Origin: an uncultured Pelagibacteraceae bacterium
GTDB lineage: Bacteria; Pseudomonadota; Alphaproteobacteria; Pelagibacterales; Pelagibacteraceae
DNA: 64,000 bases
Assembly: GCA_902613915.1 (NCBI GenBank)
Contig: CACMJB010000002.1
Span: 10,001 to 74,000, forward strand
Direction: 5' to 3'
Part shown: positions 35,110-44,016 of the stretch, one piece after another
How positions within the stretch are numbered: position 1 is the stretch's first letter
Layout of the letters: each line of letters begins with the position of its first letter
Position numbers and translations under genes: made by a program
The notes under the pieces: generated by a model
The model's input: only the letters and a program-made list of their open reading frames with translations
Database searches by the model: none
Told to the model about the DNA's origin: nothing

Positions 35110-36438
35110 ATGGATTTTCAAAATTTAAATAAAAAATTTAACTTATGTATCTATATAGTTATTTTTTTTTCAGTATTTCTTTTTTTAATTGGTTTTTTTT
35201 TTCAAGAAAATTCTGCTGGTGCTGGTGGTTTCAAAGGTGATTTTCAAAATGTTTGGAACAACTTATCTATATTTAAAAACAACGATTTTAAAGAAGGCCT
35301 CAAAGCTACTGCTGGTATAGGAGAAATAAAATACGCAAGTAGTCGTACGCCATTGATCTATATTTTAAATGCTTACCTAAATCCATTTGCAGGTAGTAAA
35401 AATGTTTATATTTTAAGTATCTTTTTTTTTTCAATTTTTATATTTTTTTTATTTTATCTTTCTTTAAAGAAAAAATATAAAAATGAGTATCAAAGTCCTT
35501 ATATTGTATTTTTATCATGCCTTATCTTGCTCAGCCCTTATTTTAGAACTAGTTCTTATTGGGGTTTAGAAGAAAATTTTGGTATTTTTGCTGTCTTACT
35601 TTCATTCATTTTTTTCATGAAGGTAAAGGAAATGAATAAAACTACTAGTAATTATGATATATTCTTGTTAGCTCTTTTTAGCTCTCTAGGTGTTTATTTC
35701 GATCATAAACTAGTAGTAATACCTTTTTACTTTTTGTTTAACTTACTTTTAGAAGTTAAAATTTCTTTAAGGAAAAAATTTAATTTAAGTCTGTTTTATT
35801 TAATTTTTTCTATCCCATTCATATATTTAATCAATTTATGGGGCAATATAATACCAGTCAGAGATGCTGAACTCAGAGGTACTTTACAAACAGTTTATTT
35901 AGAGAATATTGGCTTCGCACTTACAATTATAGCTTTTTATATGGTGCCTTTTTTATTTTTGAAAGAACAAAGTCTGTTAAACATATTAAAAAATAAAATT
36001 AAGAATACGAATTTTTATATAATTTTAATTATTTTAATTGCTTATGTTTTAGTGCTTATTAATTTTAATATTATCGAGAAAGAATTTTTAGGTAATGGAA
36101 TAATTTATAAGTTTTCAATTATTGTTTTTAGCAATTTTGAATTAAGTAAAATATTTCTTTATATTAGTTTTTTTATTTCTGCATTAATAATTTATTTATA
36201 TATAGATAGCCCTAAGGATTATATATTTATATTTTACTTAGTATTAAGTTCGATTTTAGTAACACCATTGCTGCAAGAATATTTCGACCCTTTAATTTTA
36301 ATTCTTATTTTATTATTTTTTAACACAAGGATATTTCTAAATTATAAAGGATTATTTTTTATTTATTCTTATTTCTTAATTTTTCTTATAATTGCAAACT
36401 TACATTATAGTTTAAATATTTTTTCATATTTTGGCTGA
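35110..36438 (+). CDS. polytopic membrane protein, probable GT-C glycosyltransferase
   Basis: This 442-aa protein has about ten membrane helices. After the first helix (~12-31) comes a long exoplasmic loop containing GGFKGDFQNVW and YASSRTPLIYIL. An acidic residue in this loop is typical of lipid-linked GT-C enzymes (ArnT/PMT-like). No closer family is recognisable. It would act at the inner membrane using a polyprenyl-phosphate sugar, possibly one made by the neighbouring ALG5-like GT2. It overlaps that gene's 3' end by 15 bp. Confidence 0.65.
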   Translation: MDFQNLNKKFNLCIYIVIFFSVFLFLIGFFFQENSAGAGGFKGDFQNVWNNLSIFKNNDFKEGLKATAGIGEIKYASSRTPLIYILNAYLNPFAGSKNVYILSIFFFSIFIFFLFYLSLKKKYKNEYQSPYIVFLSCLILLSPYFRTSSYWGLEENFGIFAVLLSFIFFMKVKEMNKTTSNYDIFLLALFSSLGVYFDHKLVVIPFYFLFNLLLEVKISLRKKFNLSLFYLIFSIPFIYLINLWGNIIPVRDAELRGTLQTVYLENIGFALTIIAFYMVPFLFLKEQSLLNILKNKIKNTNFYIILIILIAYVLVLINFNIIEKEFLGNGIIYKFSIIVFSNFELSKIFLYISFFISALIIYLYIDSPKDYIFIFYLVLSSILVTPLLQEYFDPLILILILLFFNTRIFLNYKGLFFIYSYFLIFLIIANLHYSLNIFSYFG

Positions 36439-37176
36439 TAATTTTAAAATACCTAAAAACATTTTTATAGAGTCTTTAAATAAATGCAACTTACTTTGCC
36501 CAACATGATGCCATTTAACAGGTAATTCTTCTATTTTTTGGTTAATTTTTTTTGCTAGTATTACTATTTCTAAATCATGATCAAAGCCATACATTGTAAG
36601 TTTTCTAAATATTTTCTTTGCAATTTGATTTTTATATAATTTAAATCCACATTGGGTGTCTTTAATTTTGATATTTAAAAAAAATGAAATTAAAACTCTA
36701 AAAATTTTTCCAATAAGTAATCTATGTTTTGCAGTTTTCACTTTGGAGCTTTCTAATGCTCTTGAACCAAAAAAAATGTAATTATCAATAGAAATTACCC
36801 TTTTTTTTATCCAAAGGTTTATTTGTGTTAATGGGACTGAAAAATCGAGATCAGTTGTTAAAATCCATTCTTTTTTTGCTGCTAAGCATCCTTTTTTTAG
36901 AGCGAAACCTTTACCGCAATTTTTTTTAACTCTAATTAATTTATAGGATAAGTTTTTACTTTTTTGTAAACTATTAAAAAAGTTTTTTATAATAATATAT
37001 CCTTCATCATCGCTTCCATCATCAACGAATAATATTTCAATTTGAGAAGTAATATTTTTTTTTAAAAAAATATTAATGTTTTTAAATGCTAAATTTAATC
37101 TTTTTTTTTCATTATAAAAAGGGATTACAATAGATAATGAATTTATTTTATGAATATTTTTCTTTTTCACCAACAA
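36424..37176 (-). CDS. GT2 glycosyltransferase, polyprenyl-phosphate-sugar synthase type (ALG5-like)
   Basis: This 250-aa GT-A protein has SIVIPFYNEKKRL (~16-28), VDDGSDDEG, the DLDFS metal-binding site, FFGSRALE and DTQCGFKLY. This set is characteristic of dolichyl/undecaprenyl-phosphate glucose or mannose synthases. It would charge a lipid carrier on the cytoplasmic side. The start overlaps the end of the upstream methyltransferase by 29 bp, so the true start may be a few codons later. Confidence 0.85.
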   Translation of the reverse strand: MLVKKKNIHKINSLSIVIPFYNEKKRLNLAFKNINIFLKKNITSQIEILFVDDGSDDEGYIIIKNFFNSLQKSKNLSYKLIRVKKNCGKGFALKKGCLAAKKEWILTTDLDFSVPLTQINLWIKKRVISIDNYIFFGSRALESSKVKTAKHRLLIGKIFRVLISFFLNIKIKDTQCGFKLYKNQIAKKIFRKLTMYGFDHDLEIVILAKKINQKIEELPVKWHHVGQSKLHLFKDSIKMFLGILKLSAKI

Positions 37177-37885
37177 TTATAATAGACATGCCAAATGGAA
37201 AGTCTATATATTTTAGAAAAAATAACTCCAAACTAAAAATAAAATTTAATAAATTATTAATTATTCTATTTGGTGTTTTTTCTACATCATCAATGTAATC
37301 AATCTTAAGCACTTTTAAAATAATTGTAATCAGAGCTATTGGAAAAAATAGCAAAGTATTAAAAAATGTAATTCTTTTCACTCTATAATCTTGTGAAACT
37401 AATTTTTTAATCTTATTATAACTGTATCTTCTAAAATGTTTAAGGACCTCATCTTTTTTTGAAAATAAAAAGTTATACGCTGGCACTGTAAGTAATATTT
37501 TACCTTTTGGCCTTATATATGTTTTCAGTTTTTTTATTGCAATACCGTCATATTTTATATGCTCCAATACATCAGCAAGTATAATGTAATCATACTTTAT
37601 TGATTTATCTAATTTTTTGAAAACTTTTACTTTTTTATCCTTTTTGTATTTAGATAATAAATAGTTGGTTGTTTTCTTATCTTTCTCATAACAAAACACT
37701 TTGCCAAATTTTGCTAAAGCTTCTATATTTGTCCCACTGCCGCAACCATAATCGAGTATCTTTAAATTTTTTTTTTTATTAGTTGAGTTTTCTTTAATAA
37801 ACTCTGATATAAGTTTTCTTCTTACATTAAACCACCAGTGAGTTTTTTGATTTTTTATGTGTCTATTGTAAACTTTTCTTTCCAT
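37148..37885 (-). CDS. class I SAM-dependent methyltransferase
   Basis: I place the start at the ATG at 37885 (MERKVYNRHIKNQKTHWWF), because the frame upstream overlaps the divergent gene and the KTHWWFNVRR pattern is the usual N-terminus of this family. The SAM loop ILDYGCGSGTNI and a DVLEHIK motif are visible. The C-terminal ~70 aa hold hydrophobic segments, as in membrane-associated glycan or lipid methyltransferases. It pairs with the ALG5-like GT2 gene. The substrate is unknown. Confidence 0.8.
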   Translation of the reverse strand: MERKVYNRHIKNQKTHWWFNVRRKLISEFIKENSTNKKKNLKILDYGCGSGTNIEALAKFGKVFCYEKDKKTTNYLLSKYKKDKKVKVFKKLDKSIKYDYIILADVLEHIKYDGIAIKKLKTYIRPKGKILLTVPAYNFLFSKKDEVLKHFRRYSYNKIKKLVSQDYRVKRITFFNTLLFFPIALITIILKVLKIDYIDDVEKTPNRIINNLLNFIFSLELFFLKYIDFPFGMSIIIVGEKEKYS

Positions 37886-37922
37886 TACTTTATATTTTAA
37901 TATAAAACTATATACATTTAAA

Positions 37923-38567
37923 ATGATCAATTTTTTATTAAAATATCCTTTTCTCTATAGATTGTATCAAACACTCGTAAGAAAAAAATTTGATGAATAT
38001 GATTTTCTTCAGTATATTATTAACTCACAATCAAAGATAAAATCTGTAAGAATTTTAGATTTATGCTGTGCAGATAGTTTTATTCTTAAATATATTCATG
38101 AAGATATTGATGAATATACGGGAATAGACTTTAATGAGCATTGTATAAATCAAAACAAAAAAAATTGGGAAAAATTTCGTTTTGAACAATTAGATTTAAC
38201 AAAAAAAGTAACCTTCGAGAAATTGTTAACATTGAAACCTAATTTTATTTTAGTCCATGGTGCTATTCATCACTTGGATGATGGAACAGTAAAAAAAATA
38301 ATTAGCTTAATTAAAAATTATTTTCCTAATTGTATTTTTATTTCAGTGGATCCTGTTAAGCATAAAAATCAATTTTTAAATAAATTAATGATTATGTTAG
38401 ATAGAGGAAAATTCATTAGATCTCCGAAATCTTATAAAGAAATAATAGGTAACTTTAATTATTTAATAACTGACGATTTTTATAAAATGAGCTTTAAATA
38501 TATTTTTTATTATAACAATATTGATATTCAAAAGCTTTATAGTGACTGGAAAACTCTGATAAAATAA
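37923..38567 (+). CDS. class I SAM-dependent methyltransferase
   Basis: This 214-aa protein has the SAM loop as ILDLCCADSFI (~44-54), an acidic GIDFNEH and the HGAIHHLDD catalytic-loop region. The two Cys in the glycine loop make it unusual. It is similar to methyltransferases in O-antigen and capsule clusters. It is divergent from the other methyltransferase gene and 11 bp from the following GT2 gene. Confidence 0.78.
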   Translation: MINFLLKYPFLYRLYQTLVRKKFDEYDFLQYIINSQSKIKSVRILDLCCADSFILKYIHEDIDEYTGIDFNEHCINQNKKNWEKFRFEQLDLTKKVTFEKLLTLKPNFILVHGAIHHLDDGTVKKIISLIKNYFPNCIFISVDPVKHKNQFLNKLMIMLDRGKFIRSPKSYKEIIGNFNYLITDDFYKMSFKYIFYYNNIDIQKLYSDWKTLIK

Positions 38568-38578
38568 TTTTTTTATCT

Positions 38579-39337
38579 ATGAAAAAAATACCTGAAGTAT
38601 CAGTAATACTTCCTAATTATAATAGCCATAAATTTATTCATGATACGGTTAGATCAGTTTTAAACCAGAAATTTAATAGTTGGGAATTAATTATAGTTGA
38701 TGATGACTCTAATTATAAAACAAAAAAAATTTTAAAAAAATTTGCTCAAAATAAAAAAATTAAAATCTATTGGTTAAATAAAAATAAAGGGGCTGGATAT
38801 TGTAGAAATTTAGCAATAAAAAAATCAAAATCTAAGTACCTCGCTTTTATCGACTCGGATGATATCTGGAAAAAAAATAAATTAAAAACTCAAATTAATT
38901 TTATGAAAAAAAATAATTATTTTTTTACCTATACTAACTACGAAACTTTCGGTAAAAAAATGAAAAAAATTTATAATCCGCCAAAATTAGATTATTCAAA
39001 TTTTATAAAAAATACCTCAATAGCAACGAGTACGATGATGGTCAAGAGAGAGAAAATTAGAAATATTAAATTCACTAATAGTAAAATTTGTGAAGACTAC
39101 TATTTTAAATGTAAGCTTTTAAAAAAAGTTAAGTTCGCCTACTGTTTAAAAAAAAATTTAACTAAATATAGAATTAGAGATAAATCACTTCAGAGTAGTA
39201 ACATTAGAAATTTTTATTGGATTTGGAAAATAAACAAAGATTTTAATAATTTAAATTTTTTTGAAAACTTTATCTCTTTATTTTTTATTTCCCTTAATTC
39301 CATTAAAAAGTATGGCGGAAAAAATATTTTTGATTAA
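38579..39337 (+). CDS. GT2 family glycosyltransferase
   Basis: This 252-aa GT-A protein opens with PEVSVILPNYNSHKFIHDT and has VDDDSN, a FIDSDD metal-binding motif (~97-102) and EDYYFKCKLL, as in WcaA/WbbD-type transferases of surface polysaccharides. There are no membrane helices apart from a weak C-terminal hydrophobic patch. Its stop interlocks with that of truA in a shared TTAA (39334-39337). Donor and acceptor are unknown. Confidence 0.85.
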   Translation: MKKIPEVSVILPNYNSHKFIHDTVRSVLNQKFNSWELIIVDDDSNYKTKKILKKFAQNKKIKIYWLNKNKGAGYCRNLAIKKSKSKYLAFIDSDDIWKKNKLKTQINFMKKNNYFFTYTNYETFGKKMKKIYNPPKLDYSNFIKNTSIATSTMMVKREKIRNIKFTNSKICEDYYFKCKLLKKVKFAYCLKKNLTKYRIRDKSLQSSNIRNFYWIWKINKDFNNLNFFENFISLFFISLNSIKKYGGKNIFD

Positions 39338-40074
39338 TATTTAATATTATAAAGATATAATCCGCATGCTGGAGCTGGTGGTGCACATTTAGATCTTTTT
39401 TTTGACTTAAATGCTAATTTAAAATCATTAATACTCCACTTATTTGTAGCAAGATACTTTAAACAACCTACCATGGATCTTACTTGATTTTGAAGAAAGG
39501 ATTGAGAACTAAATCTGATTTTAATAATGTCATTTAATTTTCCTATTTTAATATTATTCATTTTTTTTATTGGTGATTTTGCGCTGCAACTAGCCGCTCT
39601 AAATGTTGAAAAGTTGTGAGTTCCCTCTAGTAGTTTTGCTCCTTTTTTTAATAGATTTAAGTTCATCTTTTTTTTTACATGCCAAGCTCTATTTTTATTT
39701 ATTGATAAGTTGGCTTGTCTATTAGCTATTAAATATTCATAAGTTCGTAATTTTGCGCTATGTCTCGCATGAAAATTATTTGATTTTTTTCTTACATCCA
39801 GAATAGAAATTAGTTTATTTTTTAAGAAATAGTTAGCAGACTCTAAAAAAACTTTTTTATTTTCAATTTTTTTTTTTACTTTAAAGGAAGCATATTGAGA
39901 GAATGCATGAACCCCTTTATCTGTTCTACCAGCTCCAGTAATTCTTATTTTAGTTTTTAGAATTTTTTTAAAAACTTTCTCAATTTCGTCTTGAATTGAT
40001 TTGCCATTTTTTTGACTTTGCCATCCCACAAAATTTGTGCCTTCGTATTCAACTTTGATTAAATAATTTAACAT
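39334..40074 (-). CDS. truA: tRNA pseudouridine(38-40) synthase
   Basis: TruA modifies uridines 38-40 in the anticodon arm of many tRNAs. The 246-aa protein has YEGTNFVGWQSQ near the start and the catalytic Asp in GAGRTDKGVHAFSQ, plus the C-terminal FLQNQVRSMVGCL block. It is the third gene of def-fmt-truA, 1 bp after fmt. Confidence 0.96.
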   Translation of the reverse strand: MLNYLIKVEYEGTNFVGWQSQKNGKSIQDEIEKVFKKILKTKIRITGAGRTDKGVHAFSQYASFKVKKKIENKKVFLESANYFLKNKLISILDVRKKSNNFHARHSAKLRTYEYLIANRQANLSINKNRAWHVKKKMNLNLLKKGAKLLEGTHNFSTFRAASCSAKSPIKKMNNIKIGKLNDIIKIRFSSQSFLQNQVRSMVGCLKYLATNKWSINDFKLAFKSKKRSKCAPPAPACGLYLYNIKY

Positions 40075-40075
40075 C

Positions 40076-40999
40076 CTAGCTTAAGATTTGACCAGTTTTT
40101 ATCTTATTTCCTTTTAAAAACTCGTCAACTTGCATTAATTTTTTTCCTTCTTTTTTTAACTCTAAAATCTGTAAGGCATTTTTTTTACATGCAATTATCA
40201 TTTTATTAGGATCAATTATTGCTCCAGCCTTATCTTTTTTTTCAACTATCGTTGCTTTAGTGATCTTAATTCTTTTACCGTTAAGCACAAACCATGTTCC
40301 TGGATTTGGATAAAAAGCTCTTATTTTAGCTAAAATTTCTTCCGCATTTTCGTTCCAGTTTATTTTAGATTCAATTTTTTCAATTTTCTTTGCATAAGTA
40401 ACTTTCGTTTCATCTTGTGGGGTAAAATTTGCTTTATTATTTTTAATTAATTCCAGTGCTTCAATTATTAGTTTTCCTCCAAGTTCTGACATTTTTTCAC
40501 TTATTTCTTCATAATTTATTTTATTACTAATCTGTATTTTTGATTGAATTAAAACAGGCCCAGCATCAAGTTTAGGAACAATTTTCATTATAGAAATTCC
40601 TGTCTGTTTGTCTCTCATCATAATAGCTCTTTGAATTGGTGCTGCTCCTCTCCACCTGGGCAGTAAAGATGCATGGACATTCAAAAAGGATAAATTTTCA
40701 ATGTTTAATAATTTTTCTGGTAAAATTTTACCATAGGCGACAACTACAACTATATCGGGTTTTAATTTTTTTAAATGATTAATTTCGCTCTCTTCATCCA
40801 GCTTAACAGGGTATCTTACTGGAATATTTAATTTATCAGCATAGTCATGAACTGCAGAATTTTGAACTTTCAAACCTCTACTCTTTTTATTAGGTGGCTG
40901 TGTATAAACTTCTATGATTTTGTGATTTGAATTATTTAGTGCTTTCAATATAGGAACAGAAAAACTTGGGGTTCCCATAAAAACAATTTTAAATGACAT
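40076..40999 (-). CDS. fmt: methionyl-tRNA formyltransferase
   Basis: Fmt formylates initiator Met-tRNA with 10-formyl-THF. The 307-aa protein has FMGTPSFSVP at the N-terminus, the catalytic NVHASLLPRWRGAAPI block and the C-terminal OB-like domain. It is 5 bp after def, the enzyme that later removes the formyl group. Confidence 0.97.
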   Translation of the reverse strand: MSFKIVFMGTPSFSVPILKALNNSNHKIIEVYTQPPNKKSRGLKVQNSAVHDYADKLNIPVRYPVKLDEESEINHLKKLKPDIVVVVAYGKILPEKLLNIENLSFLNVHASLLPRWRGAAPIQRAIMMRDKQTGISIMKIVPKLDAGPVLIQSKIQISNKINYEEISEKMSELGGKLIIEALELIKNNKANFTPQDETKVTYAKKIEKIESKINWNENAEEILAKIRAFYPNPGTWFVLNGKRIKITKATIVEKKDKAGAIIDPNKMIIACKKNALQILELKKEGKKLMQVDEFLKGNKIKTGQILS

Positions 41000-41004
41000 T
41001 AAGT

Positions 41005-41529
41005 TTACAGTATCGCTTTATCTAACTCTTTTTTTTGTTTTTTTAATTTTTTAATTATCATATCTTTTTTTAATTTAGATAAATAATCTATAAATAGAAT
41101 TCCATTTAGATGATCAATCTCATGCTGAACACAGGTTGACAATAATCCCTCGGCCTCTAACTCAGCTTTCTTTCCATGATAATTAATATAATTAATTTTA
41201 CATTTAGCTGGTCTTTCAATTTCTGCAAAATGGCCTGGTAGTGATAAACATCCCTCCTCATATGTTGAAGTTTCTTTTGATTGATATGTAATCTCAGGAT
41301 TGATTAGAAAAATTGGATTTTTCTTTTCTTCTTTTTTAGAAATATCTATTACTATTATTCGTTTAAGAATACCGATCTGTACTGCGGCTAAACCAATACC
41401 AGGCGCAGCGTACATAGTTTTCAGCATATCATCTAAAAGTTTTTGGGTATCGTTATTAACTTGATGCAAAGGTTCACTTTTTTTTCTTAAAATAATGTCT
41501 GGCTCAATAATAATGTTTCTTATTGACAT
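41005..41529 (-). CDS. def: peptide deformylase
   Basis: Def removes the formyl group from nascent proteins. The 174-aa protein shows all three motifs: GIGLAAVQIG, EGCLSLP (metal Cys) and QHEIDHLNG (metal His pair with catalytic Glu). The gene starts 3 bp after the 578-aa hypothetical gene. Confidence 0.97.
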   Translation of the reverse strand: MSIRNIIIEPDIILRKKSEPLHQVNNDTQKLLDDMLKTMYAAPGIGLAAVQIGILKRIIVIDISKKEEKKNPIFLINPEITYQSKETSTYEEGCLSLPGHFAEIERPAKCKINYINYHGKKAELEAEGLLSTCVQHEIDHLNGILFIDYLSKLKKDMIIKKLKKQKKELDKAIL

Positions 41530-41532
41530 TAT

Positions 41533-43269
41533 TTATGTCCTTTCAGGAAAAGCTGAAACTATTACTTTATTTCTGATAGCAATTAAATTCATTTTATTTA
41601 ATAAATTGGTCACAAAGTATATTGTTTCAGGATCCAGCTGGTAAATTTCATCCTCACCTATAATTTCAACAATTTTCAAACTTAAAAATGCTTTTTGTTC
41701 ATTGTCAATTAATTTTAATAAATTTTCTGGTATTTCAAATTTTTTTGATAAATCTTCATATTTAAAACTCTCTGGTAAAGAAAAACCGTCATTAATAAGT
41801 GAGTCTGCTAAAGCTAGATCTTTTGCTGATATAAAATATTTTTTATTTTTTGAAACTTTTTTAAAAATTTTGTTTATATCTTTTTGTATTTTTTTTTTGT
41901 CCTCATCTTCTATATAATATTTAAGTATTTTAGATTGATGTAAAATTTTATCATTATATTTGATTTTTCCCTTAAGAAAATTTGTTTCAGATAAAATTCT
42001 ACTTTGAGCGGTTTCTTGATACTTTTCTGGAACATTCTCTAATCCGATTCCTTCAATTTGATCGCTAAGAAATTTTGGATAAATATTTGTTAAATCAGAT
42101 TTTTTAAATAAATCCTCTAAGAGGAACAAGTACTCTATTTTATTTTCAATAGACTCGGAAAGTAAATATTTTTGATAAATTAATGCCCTTGCATCACTTT
42201 CATCAAAAGTTTGATAGTTATTTTTTGCATTAATCAAATTATTTAAATTAAATGGAATTTGTTTATAAAACTCAAAAATTGTTTTTTTATCTAATTTATT
42301 ATTATTTGCTGCAATTTCTAATTCTTTTATTTTTTCTTTATTTGTTGAATCTTCAAGTTTTATTAAATTTGCTGAATTTAAATATTTCCAAATTTCTGGT
42401 TTCGTTTTTGGTGTTGGCTCATATTTAAAATTTGGGACAGTAATACTTGAAAGATAAAAGTTTAAAAGATTTTTTTCACTAATTTTATTATCAGTTTTTT
42501 CTGTTATACCTAAAAGATAATTAATTTTATCATCATAAAATTTGCTAGATAATTTTTGTTCACGTAAAAGATCCAATAAAAGTTGAGCTTCCGAATTTTT
42601 TTTATTGAAAACTAAACAATAAATTTTAAATTTTTCTAAGTATGGATCTTTGATTTTAGCATCTATGAATTGAATCTTATCACAGCCATCTTTAATGTTT
42701 GCGCTAGCAATATTCTTATCAACTAAAAACTGAACAGCTTTATCTTTGCTTGCGAATTCTTGATTTTGATTTAAGAAACTTTCAATCAATTCAATCCTGT
42801 TATTTTTAATTAACCAATCTATTTTTAAATTTACAAATTCTTCTTCGGTCATTCCTTGAGGTGGGTAAGAAAATGAAAATAAAACAATTTCTAAGATTTC
42901 TTGAGATGACTTTGAAAGATTAATTTTATTCAATCTTTTTAAACTTAATTTTAAATCTTCAGCTTTTGTATTAGACCACATATTTAAATCAAAATTGTAA
43001 TCTGCCGGTTGGAAAATTCCAAAAACATTTCTTTCCTCTGTTTCAATTTCACTACCTTCTTGAATTTCTATTTTTTCTGAGCTTTTGATTACATTTGAAG
43101 CTTTTGTGTTATCAGTCTCTTGAATTTCTTTGTTTGAAGAATTAGAGGTCTCGATATTATTATTATTTGTATTATTTTTCCAAATATCTATTTTTTCATC
43201 GCTCCATAAATAGGAAGATAAAAAAAAAACTAATAAGCTAATTAAATAGTTAAAGTTTTTTAATCTCAT
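41533..43269 (-). CDS. exported hypothetical protein, 578 aa
   Basis: I recognise no family. The N-terminus (MRLKNFNYLISLLVFFLSSYLWS) is a clear Sec signal with a probable cleavage after the WS region. The Asn/Ser-rich, charged linker to ~70 is followed by ~500 aa of mostly helical, repeat-like sequence reminiscent of a TPR/solenoid protein, with only a few cysteines. This suggests a periplasmic scaffold or envelope protein. It overlaps the upstream small membrane gene by 20 bp and precedes def by 3 bp, so it is part of the same transcript. Confidence 0.8.
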   Translation of the reverse strand: MRLKNFNYLISLLVFFLSSYLWSDEKIDIWKNNTNNNNIETSNSSNKEIQETDNTKASNVIKSSEKIEIQEGSEIETEERNVFGIFQPADYNFDLNMWSNTKAEDLKLSLKRLNKINLSKSSQEILEIVLFSFSYPPQGMTEEEFVNLKIDWLIKNNRIELIESFLNQNQEFASKDKAVQFLVDKNIASANIKDGCDKIQFIDAKIKDPYLEKFKIYCLVFNKKNSEAQLLLDLLREQKLSSKFYDDKINYLLGITEKTDNKISEKNLLNFYLSSITVPNFKYEPTPKTKPEIWKYLNSANLIKLEDSTNKEKIKELEIAANNNKLDKKTIFEFYKQIPFNLNNLINAKNNYQTFDESDARALIYQKYLLSESIENKIEYLFLLEDLFKKSDLTNIYPKFLSDQIEGIGLENVPEKYQETAQSRILSETNFLKGKIKYNDKILHQSKILKYYIEDEDKKKIQKDINKIFKKVSKNKKYFISAKDLALADSLINDGFSLPESFKYEDLSKKFEIPENLLKLIDNEQKAFLSLKIVEIIGEDEIYQLDPETIYFVTNLLNKMNLIAIRNKVIVSAFPERT

Positions 43270-43429
43270 TAGTCACATCAATTTTAAATTCTTTTTCAGG
43301 ACTTGGAAATTTGATTTTTTCAATCAGGAAAATTGAAAAAATTATTACAACAATCACTAAAATTGTTTTAATTAGGATTCTAAATAGTGTATTTCCAATT
43401 TTAGGTTGCCTATTGTATTTAAGTTGCAT
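43250..43429 (-). CDS. small single-pass membrane protein, 59 aa
   Basis: Translation from the ATG at 43429 gives a 59-aa protein: a basic head (MQLKYNRQPKIGNTLFRILIK), one strong membrane helix at ~18-36 and a short charged tail ending NEIKKL. Its stop lies 20 bp inside the exported 578-aa gene, so the two are probably translationally coupled and may act together at the inner membrane. By topology the head is likely cytoplasmic and the tail periplasmic. No family is recognised. It is just below a 60-aa ORF cut-off and so is easily missed. Confidence 0.68.
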   Translation of the reverse strand: MQLKYNRQPKIGNTLFRILIKTILVIVVIIFSIFLIEKIKFPSPEKEFKIDVTNEIKKL

Positions 43430-43500
43430 ACTTTTTGATTTTATTTAAACTCAATAAATAAGACATAATTATGAAAAATCAAATCGTTAAAATTATATAA

Positions 43501-44016
43501 ATGGAAAAAAACCTTACTTTGACCGGTATGATGGGTGTGGGTAAAACAACTATAGGTAAAAGACTGGCCAAAAAATTAAATTATGCTTTCGTAGACGTAG
43601 ATAAAATTATCGAAAACCAAGAAGGTGAGTCTATAAGCTCAATATTCAAGAATAAGGGAGAAAATTATTTTAGAAAAATTGAGACACAACAAACAATAAA
43701 AGAACTTAAAAAAGATAACTCGGTTATTTCACTTGGTGGTGGGGCTTTTTTAAATTCTTCAATACGACAATACTCAAAAAAACACTCTGTTAGCTTTTGG
43801 TTAGATGTTCCAATTGAAACATTGTTAAAAAGATTAAAAAAAAGTAAAAATCGACCTGTGCTAGGAAAAGGAAAAACTGATGCTTCAATAAAAAAAATTT
43901 ATTTTATAAGAAAAAAATTTTACAATATAGCTGATCATCGAATTAAATGTAAAAAATTAACCTTAAAACAAATTGTTGAAAAAATTTTAAACTTCTATGA
44001 AAAATCAAGAAATTAA
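43501..44016 (+). CDS. aroK: shikimate kinase
   Basis: AroK phosphorylates shikimate in aromatic amino-acid synthesis. The 171-aa P-loop kinase has GMMGVGKTT (8-16), the substrate-binding D and R residues in FVDVD and YFRKIE, the GGG (80-82) motif and the RPVLG lid. It overlaps aroB by 20 bp, the common aroK-aroB pair. Confidence 0.96.
   Translation: MEKNLTLTGMMGVGKTTIGKRLAKKLNYAFVDVDKIIENQEGESISSIFKNKGENYFRKIETQQTIKELKKDNSVISLGGGAFLNSSIRQYSKKHSVSFWLDVPIETLLKRLKKSKNRPVLGKGKTDASIKKIYFIRKKFYNIADHRIKCKKLTLKQIVEKILNFYEKSRN

Noticed and set aside
37886-37930. Upstream start for the methyltransferase ending at 37148
   Set aside because: It would overlap the divergent gene at 37923 and add 15 residues unlike the family. 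The internal ATG at 37885 fits the family N-terminus.
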